Positions 49,640 to 61,520 are shown, counted from the first letter of the stretch. The stretch is 64,000 bases of DNA from Collinsella aerofaciens (GCA_008680965.1 NAKE01000001.1:248001-312000), one strand, 5' to 3'. Notes: generated by a model from the letters alone, not told the origin. Numbers and translations: made by a program.

Positions 49640-51307
49640 GGCCTCGCCGTGCTCCTCTTCCCAGCTGCGGTCGTCGTATTTCTCGACCACGGCGTCGTCG
49701 TCAAAGTACAGCGGCTTGTCCAGGTTGCGGGGCTTAAAGCCCTCCATAAACTTGTCGCGGCCAAAGCTCTCGGGAATCGCCACGGGATAGCGGCCGGTAA
49801 AGCACGCGTCGCAGTAGCCGCCCTTGGGCATGACCTTAAGCAGGCCCTCGACCGAAAGGAAGGCCAACGAATCGGCGCCGATATACTCGCAAATCTCGTC
49901 GACCGTCTTGTTGGCGCTGATAAGCTGCGACTGCACGTCGGTATCGATACCGTAGAAGCACGGCCAAATGACCTCGGGCGAGTTGATGCGGATGTGAATC
50001 TCCTTGGCGCCGGCGTTGCGCAGCATCTTGACGAGCTGCACCATGGTGGTGCCGCGCACGATGGAGTCGTCGATGACGACCAGGCGCTTGCCCTCGATAT
50101 TGTCGCGCAGCGGGTTGAGTTTCATACGCACGCCCATGGCGCGCAACTCCTGCGTAGGCTCGATAAACGTACGGCCCACGTAGCGGTTCTTGATAAGGCC
50201 CTCGCCAAAGGGAATACCGCTCTCGTGCGAATACCCCTCCGCGGGCGGCAGGCCGGAGTCGGGCACGCCGATGACCAGGTCGGCCTCGACGGGCTCCTCA
50301 TGTGCCAGCTGACGACCCATGTCGTAACGGCAGGCATAGACGCTCTTGCCGTTCATGATGGAGTCGGGGCGGGCAAAGTAGACCTGCTCAAAGATGCAGT
50401 TGGCGGGCTCTTCGGCTGCAGGCACGCCCTGCTCGGATACCAGACCCTCGGCGCTGATGCGCAAGATCTCGCCGGGACGGACGTCACGGACGTACTCGGC
50501 ACCCACGATGTCGAGTGCGCAGGTCTCGGAAGCAACGACCCAGCCGCCGGCGCGCGTGACACGGACGGCGGAGTCGACCGTCGCGGCGCCGTCCTGCGAC
50601 GGCAGCTGCGAAACGGCTGCGGCATCGGCCTGGTCCAGACCCTCGTCCACCAGCTTGCCCAGCACGAGCGGGCGAATGCCGTGTGGATCGCGGAATGCGT
50701 AGAGCGCTTGCTCGTTGATGAGCGTCATGGCGTAGCCGCCGCGCACGAGCTCCATGGTCTTGCGAATGCCCTCGCGCAGATGGCCTGTACGCTGGGTAAA
50801 GTAGCCGATGAGTTTGGTCGCGACCTCGGAATCCGAGTTGGAGAGGAATGGCACGCCCAGCTCGATCAGCTGGCGGCGCAGCTCGTCGGTGTTGACGAGG
50901 GTGCCGTTGTGAGCAAGCGCGATAATGACGCTGTTGATGGTAGAAAGATGCGGCTGAGAGGCTTCCCAGCTCTTGGCACCGGCGGTGCCATAGCGCACGT
51001 GGCCCACGGCCAGCTGGCCGGAGAGCGTCGACAGGTCGGCGTTGGAGAACACGCGATCGAGCAGCCCCAGGTCTTTGCGGACCATAACCGTGCCGCCGTC
51101 ACCCACGGCGATTCCCGCCGATTCCTGGCCACGGTGCTGCAGTGCACGCAGGCCAAAGTACGTCAGTCGAGCCACGTCGCGATCGGGCGCCCATACGCCG
51201 AAAATGCCACATTCCTCATGCAGCTGGTCGGAGTCCGGATCATACGTCGACATGGTGTTCACCTGTCCCGCGGCACGCTCGGCCGCGCGGATGGTTTCTT
51301 GAGACAT
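49637..51307 (-). CDS. purF: Amidophosphoribosyltransferase PurF
   Basis: The product has 556 residues and catalyses the first committed purine step, from PRPP and glutamine to phosphoribosylamine. The catalytic N-terminal Cys lies in HEECGIFGVW (about residue 34), so maturation would remove 33 residues. Ntn glutaminase features include AVGHVRYGTAG and ALAHNGTLVN. The PRPP loop reads LVVIDDSIVRGTTMVQLVK. It is longer than many PurF (about 480-505) through N- and C-terminal extensions and an Ala/Glu-rich insert around 215-230. GAGGGGATACC precedes ATG 51307. Confidence 0.96.
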   Translation of the reverse strand: MSQETIRAAERAAGQVNTMSTYDPDSDQLHEECGIFGVWAPDRDVARLTYFGLRALQHRGQESAGIAVGDGGTVMVRKDLGLLDRVFSNADLSTLSGQLAVGHVRYGTAGAKSWEASQPHLSTINSVIIALAHNGTLVNTDELRRQLIELGVPFLSNSDSEVATKLIGYFTQRTGHLREGIRKTMELVRGGYAMTLINEQALYAFRDPHGIRPLVLGKLVDEGLDQADAAAVSQLPSQDGAATVDSAVRVTRAGGWVVASETCALDIVGAEYVRDVRPGEILRISAEGLVSEQGVPAAEEPANCIFEQVYFARPDSIMNGKSVYACRYDMGRQLAHEEPVEADLVIGVPDSGLPPAEGYSHESGIPFGEGLIKNRYVGRTFIEPTQELRAMGVRMKLNPLRDNIEGKRLVVIDDSIVRGTTMVQLVKMLRNAGAKEIHIRINSPEVIWPCFYGIDTDVQSQLISANKTVDEICEYIGADSLAFLSVEGLLKVMPKGGYCDACFTGRYPVAIPESFGRDKFMEGFKPRNLDKPLYFDDDAVVEKYDDRSWEEEHGEA

Positions 51308-51594
51308 GGTATCCCCTCAGAGCCTCGTATTTTTGGCGTTACCCGCCTTATTATACGCACGGCGCGACGTGCTCCCCAGCGCATGAGCAGCGCTTTTTAA
51401 AAGCCCACCGAGCTAATAATCAGTTTTGTTGCCAAACATTTTATCGGTCTGTCCAGTGCAAGCGCCCGCGCCCCCCAGATGGCCGCCGCGTCCACCGTTG
51501 GGGATTACAAAGTTGCAATTGGGACGTTCGTCCTGTCTTTTGGCAGGTCGGCGGCGTATCCTTATAACCTACAACAAAGCGAGAAAGGTTCTGT

Positions 51595-52824
51595 ATGGAT
51601 CGAAACGAACTCGACCCCAGCGTCCCCAGCGCCACAGAGGTCAAGAAGATTCCCTTCATCATTAAGGTGTACGCCGTCCTGTGCATCCTTTCCGGCGTGG
51701 GCACGCTCCCGTCGGTCGCTGCCTTTATGTGGCAGGTCATCACGGCACTTGTTAACGGCAACGCCACCGAAAAGCTCGGCGACAACACGCTCGTCGCAGT
51801 CGGCCTTATCGTCGCCGGCATCATGCTCTCTGCGGCAAGTGCCGTCATCCTAATCATCTTTGGCCTGGACCTTATCAAAAACCAGCGCCGCAACGCCGCC
51901 CGCCTGTCCTACATCCTTATTGCATTCACCGTCGTCGAGCTTTTGGTCGACGTGATGCTCCAGGGCATCGGGCCCTTCCTGCTGCGTCCCGCGATCCAGC
52001 TCGGCATCCTTGTTGCACTTTCGGCAACCGTCGACCCCACGCTGCGTCAGGAGCGCGAACTGCAGCGCCGCCTGCAGGAGATGCTCGACCGCGACGCCGC
52101 CGCCGAGGGCATGCTCGGCCGCGATGAAACCGGCGAGGGCTACATCAAGCTCAACTACTTCAACCTGTTCTGGGTGTTCTTTGTCTGCTGCATACTCGGC
52201 CTGATCGCCGAGGACATCTGGCACATGACGGTCAACGACCCGGGCGTCTATCAGAACCGCGCCGGCATGCTGTTTGGCCCCTTCAGCCCCATCTACGGAT
52301 TTGGCGCCGTGCTCATGACCATGGTGCTTAACCGCTTCTACAAAAAGAACCCCATCATCATTTTCCTGGTGAGCGCCCTGCTCGGCGCCAGCTTTGAGGT
52401 GTTCGTGGGCTGGTTTATGCAGACCGCGTTTGGCGTGGTCTCGTGGAGCTACTCGCACATAACGCTGTTCGGTTTGCCCGATCCGCTCGTGGTCCTCACG
52501 GGCGGACGCACCTGCACGGGCTTCGCCTGCCTGTGGGGCCTGGGCGGCCTCATCTGGATCAAGCTGCTGCTGCCGAGGCTGCTTAAGCTTATCAACAAGA
52601 TCCCCTGGAAGAGCCGCTACTCGGCCACCGTCATCTTTACCGTTATCATGCTGGTCGACGGCGTCATGACGCTGCAGTCGCTCGACTACTGGTACCAGCG
52701 CGTTAACGGCACGGAGCCGGACATTCCCGTCGCACAGTTCTACGGAGAGCACTTCGATAACGAGTACATGGAAAACCGCTTCCAGAGCATGACCATGAGC
52801 CCCAAGGATGCGACGCGCATGTAG
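51595..52824 (+). CDS. Multi-spanning membrane protein with PF06541-type ("putative ABC transporter permease") domain
   Basis: The product has 409 residues. About four helices in the N-terminal half (from IPFIIKVYAVLCILSGVG) are followed by a basic cytoplasmic loop (RQERELQRRLQEMLDRD). A C-terminal domain with four more helices fits the ABC_trans_CmpB family: FGPFSPIYGFGAVLM, SALLGASFEVFVGW and GRTCTGFACLWGLGG. That family name rests on one association, so I would not infer transport from it. GCGAGAAAGG precedes the ATG. It is monocistronic with a strong terminator; the upstream 287 bp (51308-51594) shows no gene or clear element. Confidence 0.8.
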   Translation: MDRNELDPSVPSATEVKKIPFIIKVYAVLCILSGVGTLPSVAAFMWQVITALVNGNATEKLGDNTLVAVGLIVAGIMLSAASAVILIIFGLDLIKNQRRNAARLSYILIAFTVVELLVDVMLQGIGPFLLRPAIQLGILVALSATVDPTLRQERELQRRLQEMLDRDAAAEGMLGRDETGEGYIKLNYFNLFWVFFVCCILGLIAEDIWHMTVNDPGVYQNRAGMLFGPFSPIYGFGAVLMTMVLNRFYKKNPIIIFLVSALLGASFEVFVGWFMQTAFGVVSWSYSHITLFGLPDPLVVLTGGRTCTGFACLWGLGGLIWIKLLLPRLLKLINKIPWKSRYSATVIFTVIMLVDGVMTLQSLDYWYQRVNGTEPDIPVAQFYGEHFDNEYMENRFQSMTMSPKDATRM

Positions 52825-52845
52825 CGCTCACCGCGCCCAAAACGC

Positions 52846-52886
52846 AAAATGCCCGCCGGTATCACACGTACCGGTGGGCATTTTTA
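52846..52886. terminator. Bidirectional terminator between the membrane-protein gene and the MoaE-like gene
   Basis: AAAATGCCCGCCGGTA pairs with TACCGGTGGGCATTTTT around TCACACG. A T run follows on plus and an A run precedes, so it can serve both convergent genes. Confidence 0.88.
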
Positions 52887-52914
52887 TAAACGATCCTTCT
52901 ATCGACGCAATCCT

Positions 52915-53334
52915 CTATGCCTCGCGCTCGACCTCACTCACGCATTCGTTCTTGATGGTGCCAACGAGCGCCTGCAGTGCATCGACCACGTGCGGGCGAA
53001 TGTCCCCGCCGATAAGCACGAGCATGATGTCGTCACCTACGGCAAGCTCGCCGCTTGCCAGCCACACGCGCACATAGCCGATACCCGGCATCGCGCGCGT
53101 GGCCTCGATAGCAGACCGTACCTTTTCGGCGTCGTAGTCAAAGACCATGCCGCCCACCCTGTGGCCTGGCGCCACGCCATCGGTCTCGACTCCGCGCACC
53201 TCGGCCTTGGGCGTCGCGCGCACCACACCGTTATGCGTCAGATACATCCCACAGCCTGCCGCCGAAGCATCGGCCTTGGCCTCACGCAGCCAAGCATCAA
53301 TCGAAGGCATCAATTTGCCACTCTCGAGCATCAT
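52915..53334 (-). CDS. MoaE-like protein (molybdopterin synthase large-subunit family)
   Basis: The product has 139 residues. GMYLTHNGVVRATPKAEVRG corresponds to the G-x-x-x-x-F-x-G-x-V-R start of MoaE, followed by a VGGMVFDYDAEKVRSAI helix and GYVRVWLASGELAVGDDIML, in the usual MoaE order. The C-terminal W-K-K/R-E motif that carries the catalytic lysine is not seen; TIKNEC stands near that position. No moaD, moaA or moaB is in the window. It may be a divergent or repurposed member. The start lies at 53334 or 53331 after GGGAGAA. Confidence 0.72.
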   Translation of the reverse strand: MMLESGKLMPSIDAWLREAKADASAAGCGMYLTHNGVVRATPKAEVRGVETDGVAPGHRVGGMVFDYDAEKVRSAIEATRAMPGIGYVRVWLASGELAVGDDIMLVLIGGDIRPHVVDALQALVGTIKNECVSEVEREA

Positions 53335-53351
53335 TTCTCCCTTACCGTCGT

Positions 53352-53392
53352 CGAGTAGCCAATTTGGGACGGGGCCTTTTTAGCTACTCTCG
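53352..53392. repeat. GGGACGGGG-containing hairpin upstream of the MoaE-like gene
   Basis: GAGTAGC (53353-53359) pairs with GCTACTC (53383-53389), with GGGACGGGGCCTTTTT between. It lies between the sortase gene stop and the MoaE-like start and may be the sortase terminator. The GGGAC head matches the other REP-like elements. Confidence 0.6.
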
Positions 53393-53398
53393 AACAAC

Positions 53399-54397
53399 TT
53401 ATTCCTCGACCGGCGTGAGCACCATGACGGCGCGTGTGTTGCTCAGCGACAGCGAACGACAGGTCACAAGCGTTACAACCTTAGTTGCCGAAGCGGCACG
53501 ATCGGTAGCATCACTCGCCACGGCGGAAGCGCCGTCGAGCATCTCGGACAGGTAGTTCTTGAGTCCGTCGTCGCCCTCAAAATTGGTCGTGCGCGCCTTG
53601 GCATACGTGTCCTCGACCACCTTGGTCGCCAGCGGACGCAGCTTATACGTCGCATCGCGCGTGATGTAGTACACAAACTCGATGCTATCGAACGTCGCCT
53701 GATCAGTGGTGTCCGAAATCACGTTGAACATCGATCCGTCGTTCATATGGTGGCCGTAGATCGTGGTCTGCTGGTCGACCATTCCCGGCGCGGTGTCATC
53801 GCTATCCAAGAAGATGGCACCCGAGGCGTTAGACGTGCCATCGAACAGCGTGTTGAGGTATTTGGAGTTGTTGTTGGTCTGCACCACGGGATAGTTGATG
53901 TTGGTTCCCGGCACGTAAATCCAACCCACAATCTCGGGGTTCGTCTGAGCAAGCGCATCAAAGTCGATAATCGGCACGCCGCTGGCGTCCTTATCGCTTA
54001 CATATTGCTTCTCGATTTTCTGATACGAATCGCTCGCCTGCTTATAGCCAATCTGGGCATTAATAAAAATAGCGGCGGCGGCGACAATCAGACCGATACC
54101 GATGATGATGAGCAGAATGGGAATAATGGAGTGGCGCTTTTTGCGCGGCGGCTCGGTGCGATCCGACGGCGCGGCATGCGATGAAGACCGGGGCGGCTTC
54201 TTAGCGGAGCTATAAGACGAAGGACGATATGCGGCCGGCGCGTCCTGTCGACGATGCGTCGCCGGTGTCACGGGGCGCGGCGCGCGCGGCTGCTGAGGAG
54301 AGGATGTCCGACCCTGCTGTGCCGCACGGGCAGCACCCGGCTTCGACGGATCGGGAATCTGAGAAGCCTTGAATCGTTTTCCCTGATAATCGGACAT
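53399..54397 (-). CDS. srtB: Class B sortase
   Basis: The product has 332 residues. A Pro/Arg/Ser-rich cytoplasmic tail of about 90 residues precedes one membrane anchor (IIPILLIIIGIGLIVAAAAIF). The sortase fold shows the catalytic His in TTIYGHHMNDGSMFN, the Cys in VTLVTCRSLSLSNTR and the Arg in SLSNTRAV. The INYPVVQTNNNSKYLN segment is typical of class B. The tail is unusually long. No protein in the window carries a plausible sorting motif, so the substrate (pilus or wall protein) is elsewhere. It reads toward the MoaE-like gene; purE lies 35 bp upstream of it on the same strand. Confidence 0.92.
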   Translation of the reverse strand: MSDYQGKRFKASQIPDPSKPGAARAAQQGRTSSPQQPRAPRPVTPATHRRQDAPAAYRPSSYSSAKKPPRSSSHAAPSDRTEPPRKKRHSIIPILLIIIGIGLIVAAAAIFINAQIGYKQASDSYQKIEKQYVSDKDASGVPIIDFDALAQTNPEIVGWIYVPGTNINYPVVQTNNNSKYLNTLFDGTSNASGAIFLDSDDTAPGMVDQQTTIYGHHMNDGSMFNVISDTTDQATFDSIEFVYYITRDATYKLRPLATKVVEDTYAKARTTNFEGDDGLKNYLSEMLDGASAVASDATDRAASATKVVTLVTCRSLSLSNTRAVMVLTPVEE

Positions 54398-54432
54398 GGC
54401 TCTCCTTATACTGCGGTGAAACGGCGGAACGC

Positions 54433-54903
54433 TTAGGCGTCAGCCATCTCCTGCTTCATCCTCTCGATAACCTTGCGGTACTCGGGGTCGCAAGCACCCA
54501 GAATCTGTGTGGCATAGATGGCGGCGTTCTTGGCACCGTTGATGGCAACGCAGGCCACGGGCACGCCCGAAGGCATCTGCACCATCGACAGCAGCGAATC
54601 CATACCGCCCAGGTCACTCGTCTTCATAGGCACGCCGATAACCGGCAGCGGCGTAAAGGCAGCCACGACACCACCCAAGTGAGCGGCCTTGCCGGCGGCG
54701 GCGATAATCACTTTGATACCGCGATCGGCGGCAGTCGAAGCCCACTCGTGGACCTTCGCCGGCGTGCGGTGCGCGCTCGCAATGACGAGCTCATAGGGCA
54801 CACCCAGTGCCTCGAGCTCGGCGGTGCAGCCTTCCATAACGCCCAGATCGGACTTGGAACCCATGATGATCCCGACAACCGGCTTTTGATCTGCCATAAA
54901 CAT
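54433..54903 (-). CDS. purE: N5-carboxyaminoimidazole ribonucleotide mutase PurE
   Basis: The product has 156 residues (class I PurE). Characteristic segments: GIIMGSKSDLGVMEGCTAEL, ASAHRTPAKVHEWAST, AAAGKAAHLGGVVAAFTPLP and the end VAINGAKNAAIYATQILG. A good AGGAGG sits 4 nt from ATG 54903 and 10 nt from ATG 54897; either may be used. No purK is adjacent. The upstream 416 bp contains three large palindromes and no gene. It is separated from the sortase gene by 35 bp, so cotranscription is possible. Confidence 0.95.
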   Translation of the reverse strand: MFMADQKPVVGIIMGSKSDLGVMEGCTAELEALGVPYELVIASAHRTPAKVHEWASTAADRGIKVIIAAAGKAAHLGGVVAAFTPLPVIGVPMKTSDLGGMDSLLSMVQMPSGVPVACVAINGAKNAAIYATQILGACDPEYRKVIERMKQEMADA

Positions 54904-54992
54904 AGACCTCCTGTTGAGAGCGGTGACGCAGCGAATCCGCGACCCTTAACTACTGAGAGTAGTATAGCTGCTCCCGTCCCTGCGGTCTTTGT

Positions 54993-55064
54993 GGTGGCGG
55001 CTGAGCCTTTCCCTCGGGAACTGGGCTTCGCGAAGTTTCCCGAGGGAAAGGCTCAGCCGCCACC
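54993..55064. repeat. Palindrome with TTCGCGAAG centre, copy 1
   Basis: GGTGGCGGCTGAGCCTTTCC (54993 onward) is repeated in complement up to 55064, arms of about 28 bp. The centre ACTGGGCTTCGCGAAGTTT matches the inverted centre of 55223-55307. It lies upstream of purE. Confidence 0.85.
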
Positions 55065-55113
55065 CTGCGACCTACCGGGAATTGCCATGACGTACGTTGG
55101 CTGAAATATTAAC

Positions 55114-55149
55114 GTGGGCTCCGCCGTTCGAACGAACGGCGGAGCCCAC
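55114..55149. repeat. Perfect 17-bp-arm palindrome between carB and purE
   Basis: GTGGGCTCCGCCGTTCG (55114-55130) and its complement (55133-55149) flank AA. CTCACTTTTT follows on plus and a weaker TTAATATTT on minus, so it may stop carB transcription. Confidence 0.8.
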
Positions 55150-55222
55150 ACTCACTTTTTATTCAGCCCTAGTCATCGCACAAAGCCCCTTCGGCAGCAC
55201 ACGGTGCAACCGAGTCACCGTA

Positions 55223-55307
55223 GGCCGGGGCGGGAGGCGGTCCTTTCTCTCGGAAAACTTCGCGAAGCCCAGTTTCCGAGAGAAAGTGTCCGGCTGCCGC
55301 CCCGGCC
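55223..55307. repeat. Palindrome with TTCGCGAAG centre, copy 2 (inverted)
   Basis: GGCCGGGGCGG (55223) pairs with CCGCCCCGGCC (to 55307); inside, CTTTCTCTCGGAAAACT pairs with AGTTTCCGAGAGAAAG. The centre ACTTCGCGAAGCCCAGT is the reverse complement of that in copy 1. It sits 12 bp from the carB stop. Confidence 0.85.
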
Positions 55308-55319
55308 GACCAGGTCACA

Positions 55320-58634
<3,315 letters not shown>

Positions 58635-58732
58635 GTTTAAAACCTCCTAGAGAGGCTGACTCAATGTTTTGGAAAAGTCAGCGAGGGTGCAGCTGGTGCA
58701 TCAGGTTGCCGTGATGCGAGGGCGCGCTGGGC

Positions 58733-60238
58733 TTATGCCCGCGCGTCCGAAGCAGAACGGCAAGATGATGTGCCAGATGCAGCCGCAGCGTCGACAGGTC
58801 CGCCGTTCGGTAGAACGGCGGAACCACTATCGGCAAAGTTCCAGCCGGCAAGGCGGTCCTTGGCGGTATCGATGTCCAGATAGTTCTCCTCGCCGTCCAT
58901 GAGTCGCGTAAAGGCGGTAAAGAGATAGTGAGCATCGGTGGGGCCAGGTGAGGCCTCGGGATGGTACTGGACCGAGAAGCACGGCGCATCGAGCAGCTGA
59001 ATGCCCTCGGCGGTGCCGTCATTGAGATTCACATGCGTCAGGCGAATGCGGCCGAAACGCTCGTTCATCACGACCGGCGCGATACCGCGGCGTACCCAGA
59101 TGCGCAGATCGCCATCGACCGCGTGCTCGGTCTCACCGCCCGAAAGCTCGGGGACGAGCTTGCCCAAGCTTGGAAACAGCAGTCCGAAGCCGTGGTTTTG
59201 CGCAGTAATCTCCACGCGGCGGCTGACCAGATTCATAACCGGCTGGTTGCCGCCACGGTGACCGAATTTGAGCTTTTCCATCTGGGCGCCGCACGCCAAG
59301 CTGATCATCTGGTGACCAAGGCAGATGCCAAAAACCGGCACCTTGCCGATTAGCTGCTGCACCTGCTCATAGGTCTCCACCACGGCATCGGGGTCGCCGG
59401 GGCCATTGGACAAAAAGACGCCATCGGGATTCATATCGAGCACCTGCTGGGCGGGCGTATCCCACGGCACGACGGTCAGGTCGCAGCCGGCACGGACCAG
59501 GCCCTCCAGAATGCCGCGCTTCACGCCGCAGTCGTAGGCAACCACTTTGTGGCGGGCAGGAGCGGCAGGGGCAAGCGCAAAGTCATGCGTAGTGGGCAGG
59601 TCGCTCGCGGCAAAAGCGTGGGGCTCAGGGCAGCTCACGGTCTTGACCAGGTTCTCGCCGACCAGCGTGGGCGCGGCGGACAGGCGCTCAGCAAGCACGT
59701 CGACGTCGAAGATCTCCGTCGAGATTATGCCCATCTTGGAACCGTTGTCGCGCAGGTGGCGCACGAGAGCGCGGGTGTCGACGCCCTCGATAGCGACGAT
59801 GCCGTGTGCACGCAGGTACTCCGGCACGCTGACGGTCGAGCGCCAGTTAGAAGGCGTGGCGCACATGTCGTGGACGACCATGCCGCGCATGGCGGGAGCG
59901 CTCGCGGGGCGAGCGGTATCGCCGGGGAAGGCCGACTGGACATCGGTCTCGTCAATGCCGTAGTTGCCGATCTGCGGATAGGTCATGGTTACGATTTGGC
60001 CGGCATAGCTCGGGTCGGTCATGACCTCAAAGTAGCCCTCGAGCGACGTGTTAAAGCAGACCTCGCCGGTTGCGGTACCCTCGGCACCGCATGCACGGCC
60101 ATAAAAAATGGTCCCATCCTCAAGATACAGGATGCAGGGACCGCAGGTGCCCTTGCTGGTTTTAGCCAGCATACGCTGGCACAGCTCGCTGGGCGCGACG
60201 GTGCGGGCGGCAGCGCCCGCAATATGGTTGTTCGCCAT
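58733..60238 (-). CDS. carA: Carbamoyl-phosphate synthase small subunit (glutaminase)
   Basis: The product has 501 residues, about 120 more than E. coli CarA. The N-terminal domain starts ILYLEDGTIFYGRACGAEG, with GEVCFNTSLEGYFEVMTDPS and GNYGI. The amidotransferase triad is Cys in FGICLGHQM and His-Glu in VQYHPEASPGPTDAHYLF. Extra residues lie at both ends, notably about 40 residues of Ala/Ser/Asp-rich tail, and in the inter-domain linker. GGAAGGAG precedes ATG 60238. A PyrR-type hairpin lies 9-30 nt upstream of the start, so UMP-dependent repression is expected. The hydrolysed glutamine ammonia is passed to CarB. Confidence 0.96.
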   Translation of the reverse strand: MANNHIAGAAARTVAPSELCQRMLAKTSKGTCGPCILYLEDGTIFYGRACGAEGTATGEVCFNTSLEGYFEVMTDPSYAGQIVTMTYPQIGNYGIDETDVQSAFPGDTARPASAPAMRGMVVHDMCATPSNWRSTVSVPEYLRAHGIVAIEGVDTRALVRHLRDNGSKMGIISTEIFDVDVLAERLSAAPTLVGENLVKTVSCPEPHAFAASDLPTTHDFALAPAAPARHKVVAYDCGVKRGILEGLVRAGCDLTVVPWDTPAQQVLDMNPDGVFLSNGPGDPDAVVETYEQVQQLIGKVPVFGICLGHQMISLACGAQMEKLKFGHRGGNQPVMNLVSRRVEITAQNHGFGLLFPSLGKLVPELSGGETEHAVDGDLRIWVRRGIAPVVMNERFGRIRLTHVNLNDGTAEGIQLLDAPCFSVQYHPEASPGPTDAHYLFTAFTRLMDGEENYLDIDTAKDRLAGWNFADSGSAVLPNGGPVDAAAASGTSSCRSASDARA

Positions 60239-60246
60239 AGTTCTCC

Positions 60247-60275
60247 TTCCCGGTCTCACAGGACCGGCTTAAAGG
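60247..60275 (-). promoter_or_regulatory. Putative PyrR-binding hairpin in the carA leader
   Basis: On the minus strand the leader reads TTTAAGCCGGTCCTGTGAG, then ACCGGGAAGG. CCGGTC and GACCGG form the stem around CTGTGA. The pattern agrees with the conserved PyrR target (GTCC-x-G-x-GAG-x-C, flanked by TTTAA and GAAGG). The ribosome site GAAGGAG lies next to the stem. This is the arrangement expected for translational repression. No pyrR gene is in the window. Confidence 0.72.
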
Positions 60276-60374
60276 TGTGTAGTTAGGCCTCGCGGTATTC
60301 TAACCGCAAGCATCGCCCATGGCATTAATTACATAGAATTGTTTACAAAATGATAATTATGACTTCCTGTGCAT

Positions 60375-60483
60375 AATGATTTTTCTGGGACGGGGATTAA
60401 AAAATTATTCTGAGAGCAGGGCTTTGTCGCCAACTGCATACATGACAGAATGATTTTTTAATCCCCGTCCCAGAAAAATCATC
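60375..60483. repeat. Large palindrome with GGGACGGGGATTAAAAAAT heads
   Basis: Arms at 60375-60412 and 60446-60483 are near-perfect reverse complements, each with CTGGGACGGGGATTAAAAA or its complement. The 33-bp centre has no clear structure. The element lies between the carA promoter and the terminator of the next gene. Confidence 0.88.
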
Positions 60484-60512
60484 CCGCGTGGGCTTGCGGC
60501 TCACGCGGGATG
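60482..60512 (-). terminator. Terminator of the 60536 membrane-protein gene
   Basis: ATCCCGCGTGAG pairs with CCACGCGGGAT on the minus strand, followed by GATTTTTC. The tail overlaps the palindrome at 60375-60483. Confidence 0.8.
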
Positions 60513-60535
60513 GCATCGTTCTATGTGGCTGCGGA

Positions 60536-61501
60536 CTACTTTTGCTTGTCCTGCTCCAGCAGCTCGGACGGCGTGCGATCGGGCTTTCCGCCGCGGAAGA
60601 TCTCTCGACCGTGCAGACGATGCTCAAGATCGCGCTCGGCCTGCTCCTCCGTGATCTTGGTCTGGCTCACCACCGGGTCCTCAATCAACGACGACACCGA
60701 GTTCACCTGCTTCTGAATGCGCTCGGCGATGGTGTCATCCATACTCACGATGCGCATCTTCCAGTCGATACTCGTAGCGTTGGATGAGCTCTTGGTCCAC
60801 ACGAACGTCAGGATGGCGCTCTGGTGGCCCTGGGCGGGAAACATGCCAAAGAAGGAATCGTGCTGAATGTTGCTATCCTCGTCGATATAGGCGTGAACGT
60901 TATACACCACGCGGTCGATCTTATCGTTGAGCAGCGCGTTGGTCGCAAGCGCCGCGGCCTGAATCTGCCCGTTGGACAGCAGTTCGAGCTCGTTGGCAGA
61001 CGATGTGTCCAACACCGTCACCTCGACCGTGCCCGTACGCTCATCGGCTTCATCGACGGTAAAGTCGAGCGGGAACTGCGTAAAGCCATTACCCCATTCG
61101 AGTCCACCCTTGAGCGCCGTCGAAACGGTATCGACCGAAACGCTCTCGGACAGGTTGGCGGTGTTCAGGCGACGCATCACGCCGTAGCCAATCTGCATGC
61201 CCACGATCAGCACCAAAATACCAATGACCACGGCCATCGCGGTCTTCGTAATGGTATGACTCACCTGCGAACCCGAAGGATCGTCCTCGGACAGCGGGTC
61301 GATATGTTTTGCCTGGCTCGCGCGGTCCTCACTGCGCAGCTGCGCTAGCGCAGCTTTGTCACCGCGCTTGGCCGCAGCCTCCTTCTCACGCATGCGCTCG
61401 ATTCGCTTTTTGGCAAGCGTGGGATCCAAGACACCGGATGCATCGATTTCGGAGAATAACTCCGTCACTTCTTCCGGAGTCAAAGGGTTCTTGTCAGCCA
61501 T
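60536..61501 (-). CDS. Single-pass membrane protein of unknown function
   Basis: The product has 321 residues. The N-terminal 95 residues are charged and cytoplasmic (EVTELFSEIDASGVLDPTLA; a Lys/Arg/Glu helix that may be coiled coil). One membrane helix follows (MAVVIGILVLIVGMQIGYGV, about 90-110). The outer part is mixed alpha-beta with no recognised domain, and ends in a charged tail. An in-frame stop lies at 60536 and the next gene begins 20 bp upstream on the same strand. It sits downstream of the ABC exporter (61521-63290), so it could be part of the same operon and assist it. I do not recognise the family. Confidence 0.75.
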   Translation of the reverse strand: MADKNPLTPEEVTELFSEIDASGVLDPTLAKKRIERMREKEAAAKRGDKAALAQLRSEDRASQAKHIDPLSEDDPSGSQVSHTITKTAMAVVIGILVLIVGMQIGYGVMRRLNTANLSESVSVDTVSTALKGGLEWGNGFTQFPLDFTVDEADERTGTVEVTVLDTSSANELELLSNGQIQAAALATNALLNDKIDRVVYNVHAYIDEDSNIQHDSFFGMFPAQGHQSAILTFVWTKSSSNATSIDWKMRIVSMDDTIAERIQKQVNSVSSLIEDPVVSQTKITEEQAERDLEHRLHGREIFRGGKPDRTPSELLEQDKQK

Positions 61502-61520
61502 AAACTTCCTGTCATATCAA

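Noticed and set aside
49649..51400. Long plus-strand frame opposite purF
   Set aside because: It is a shadow of purF in high-GC DNA with no recognisable domain.
51308..51594. Purine riboswitch or PurR box upstream of purF
   Set aside because: No conserved riboswitch core or dyad was found by eye.
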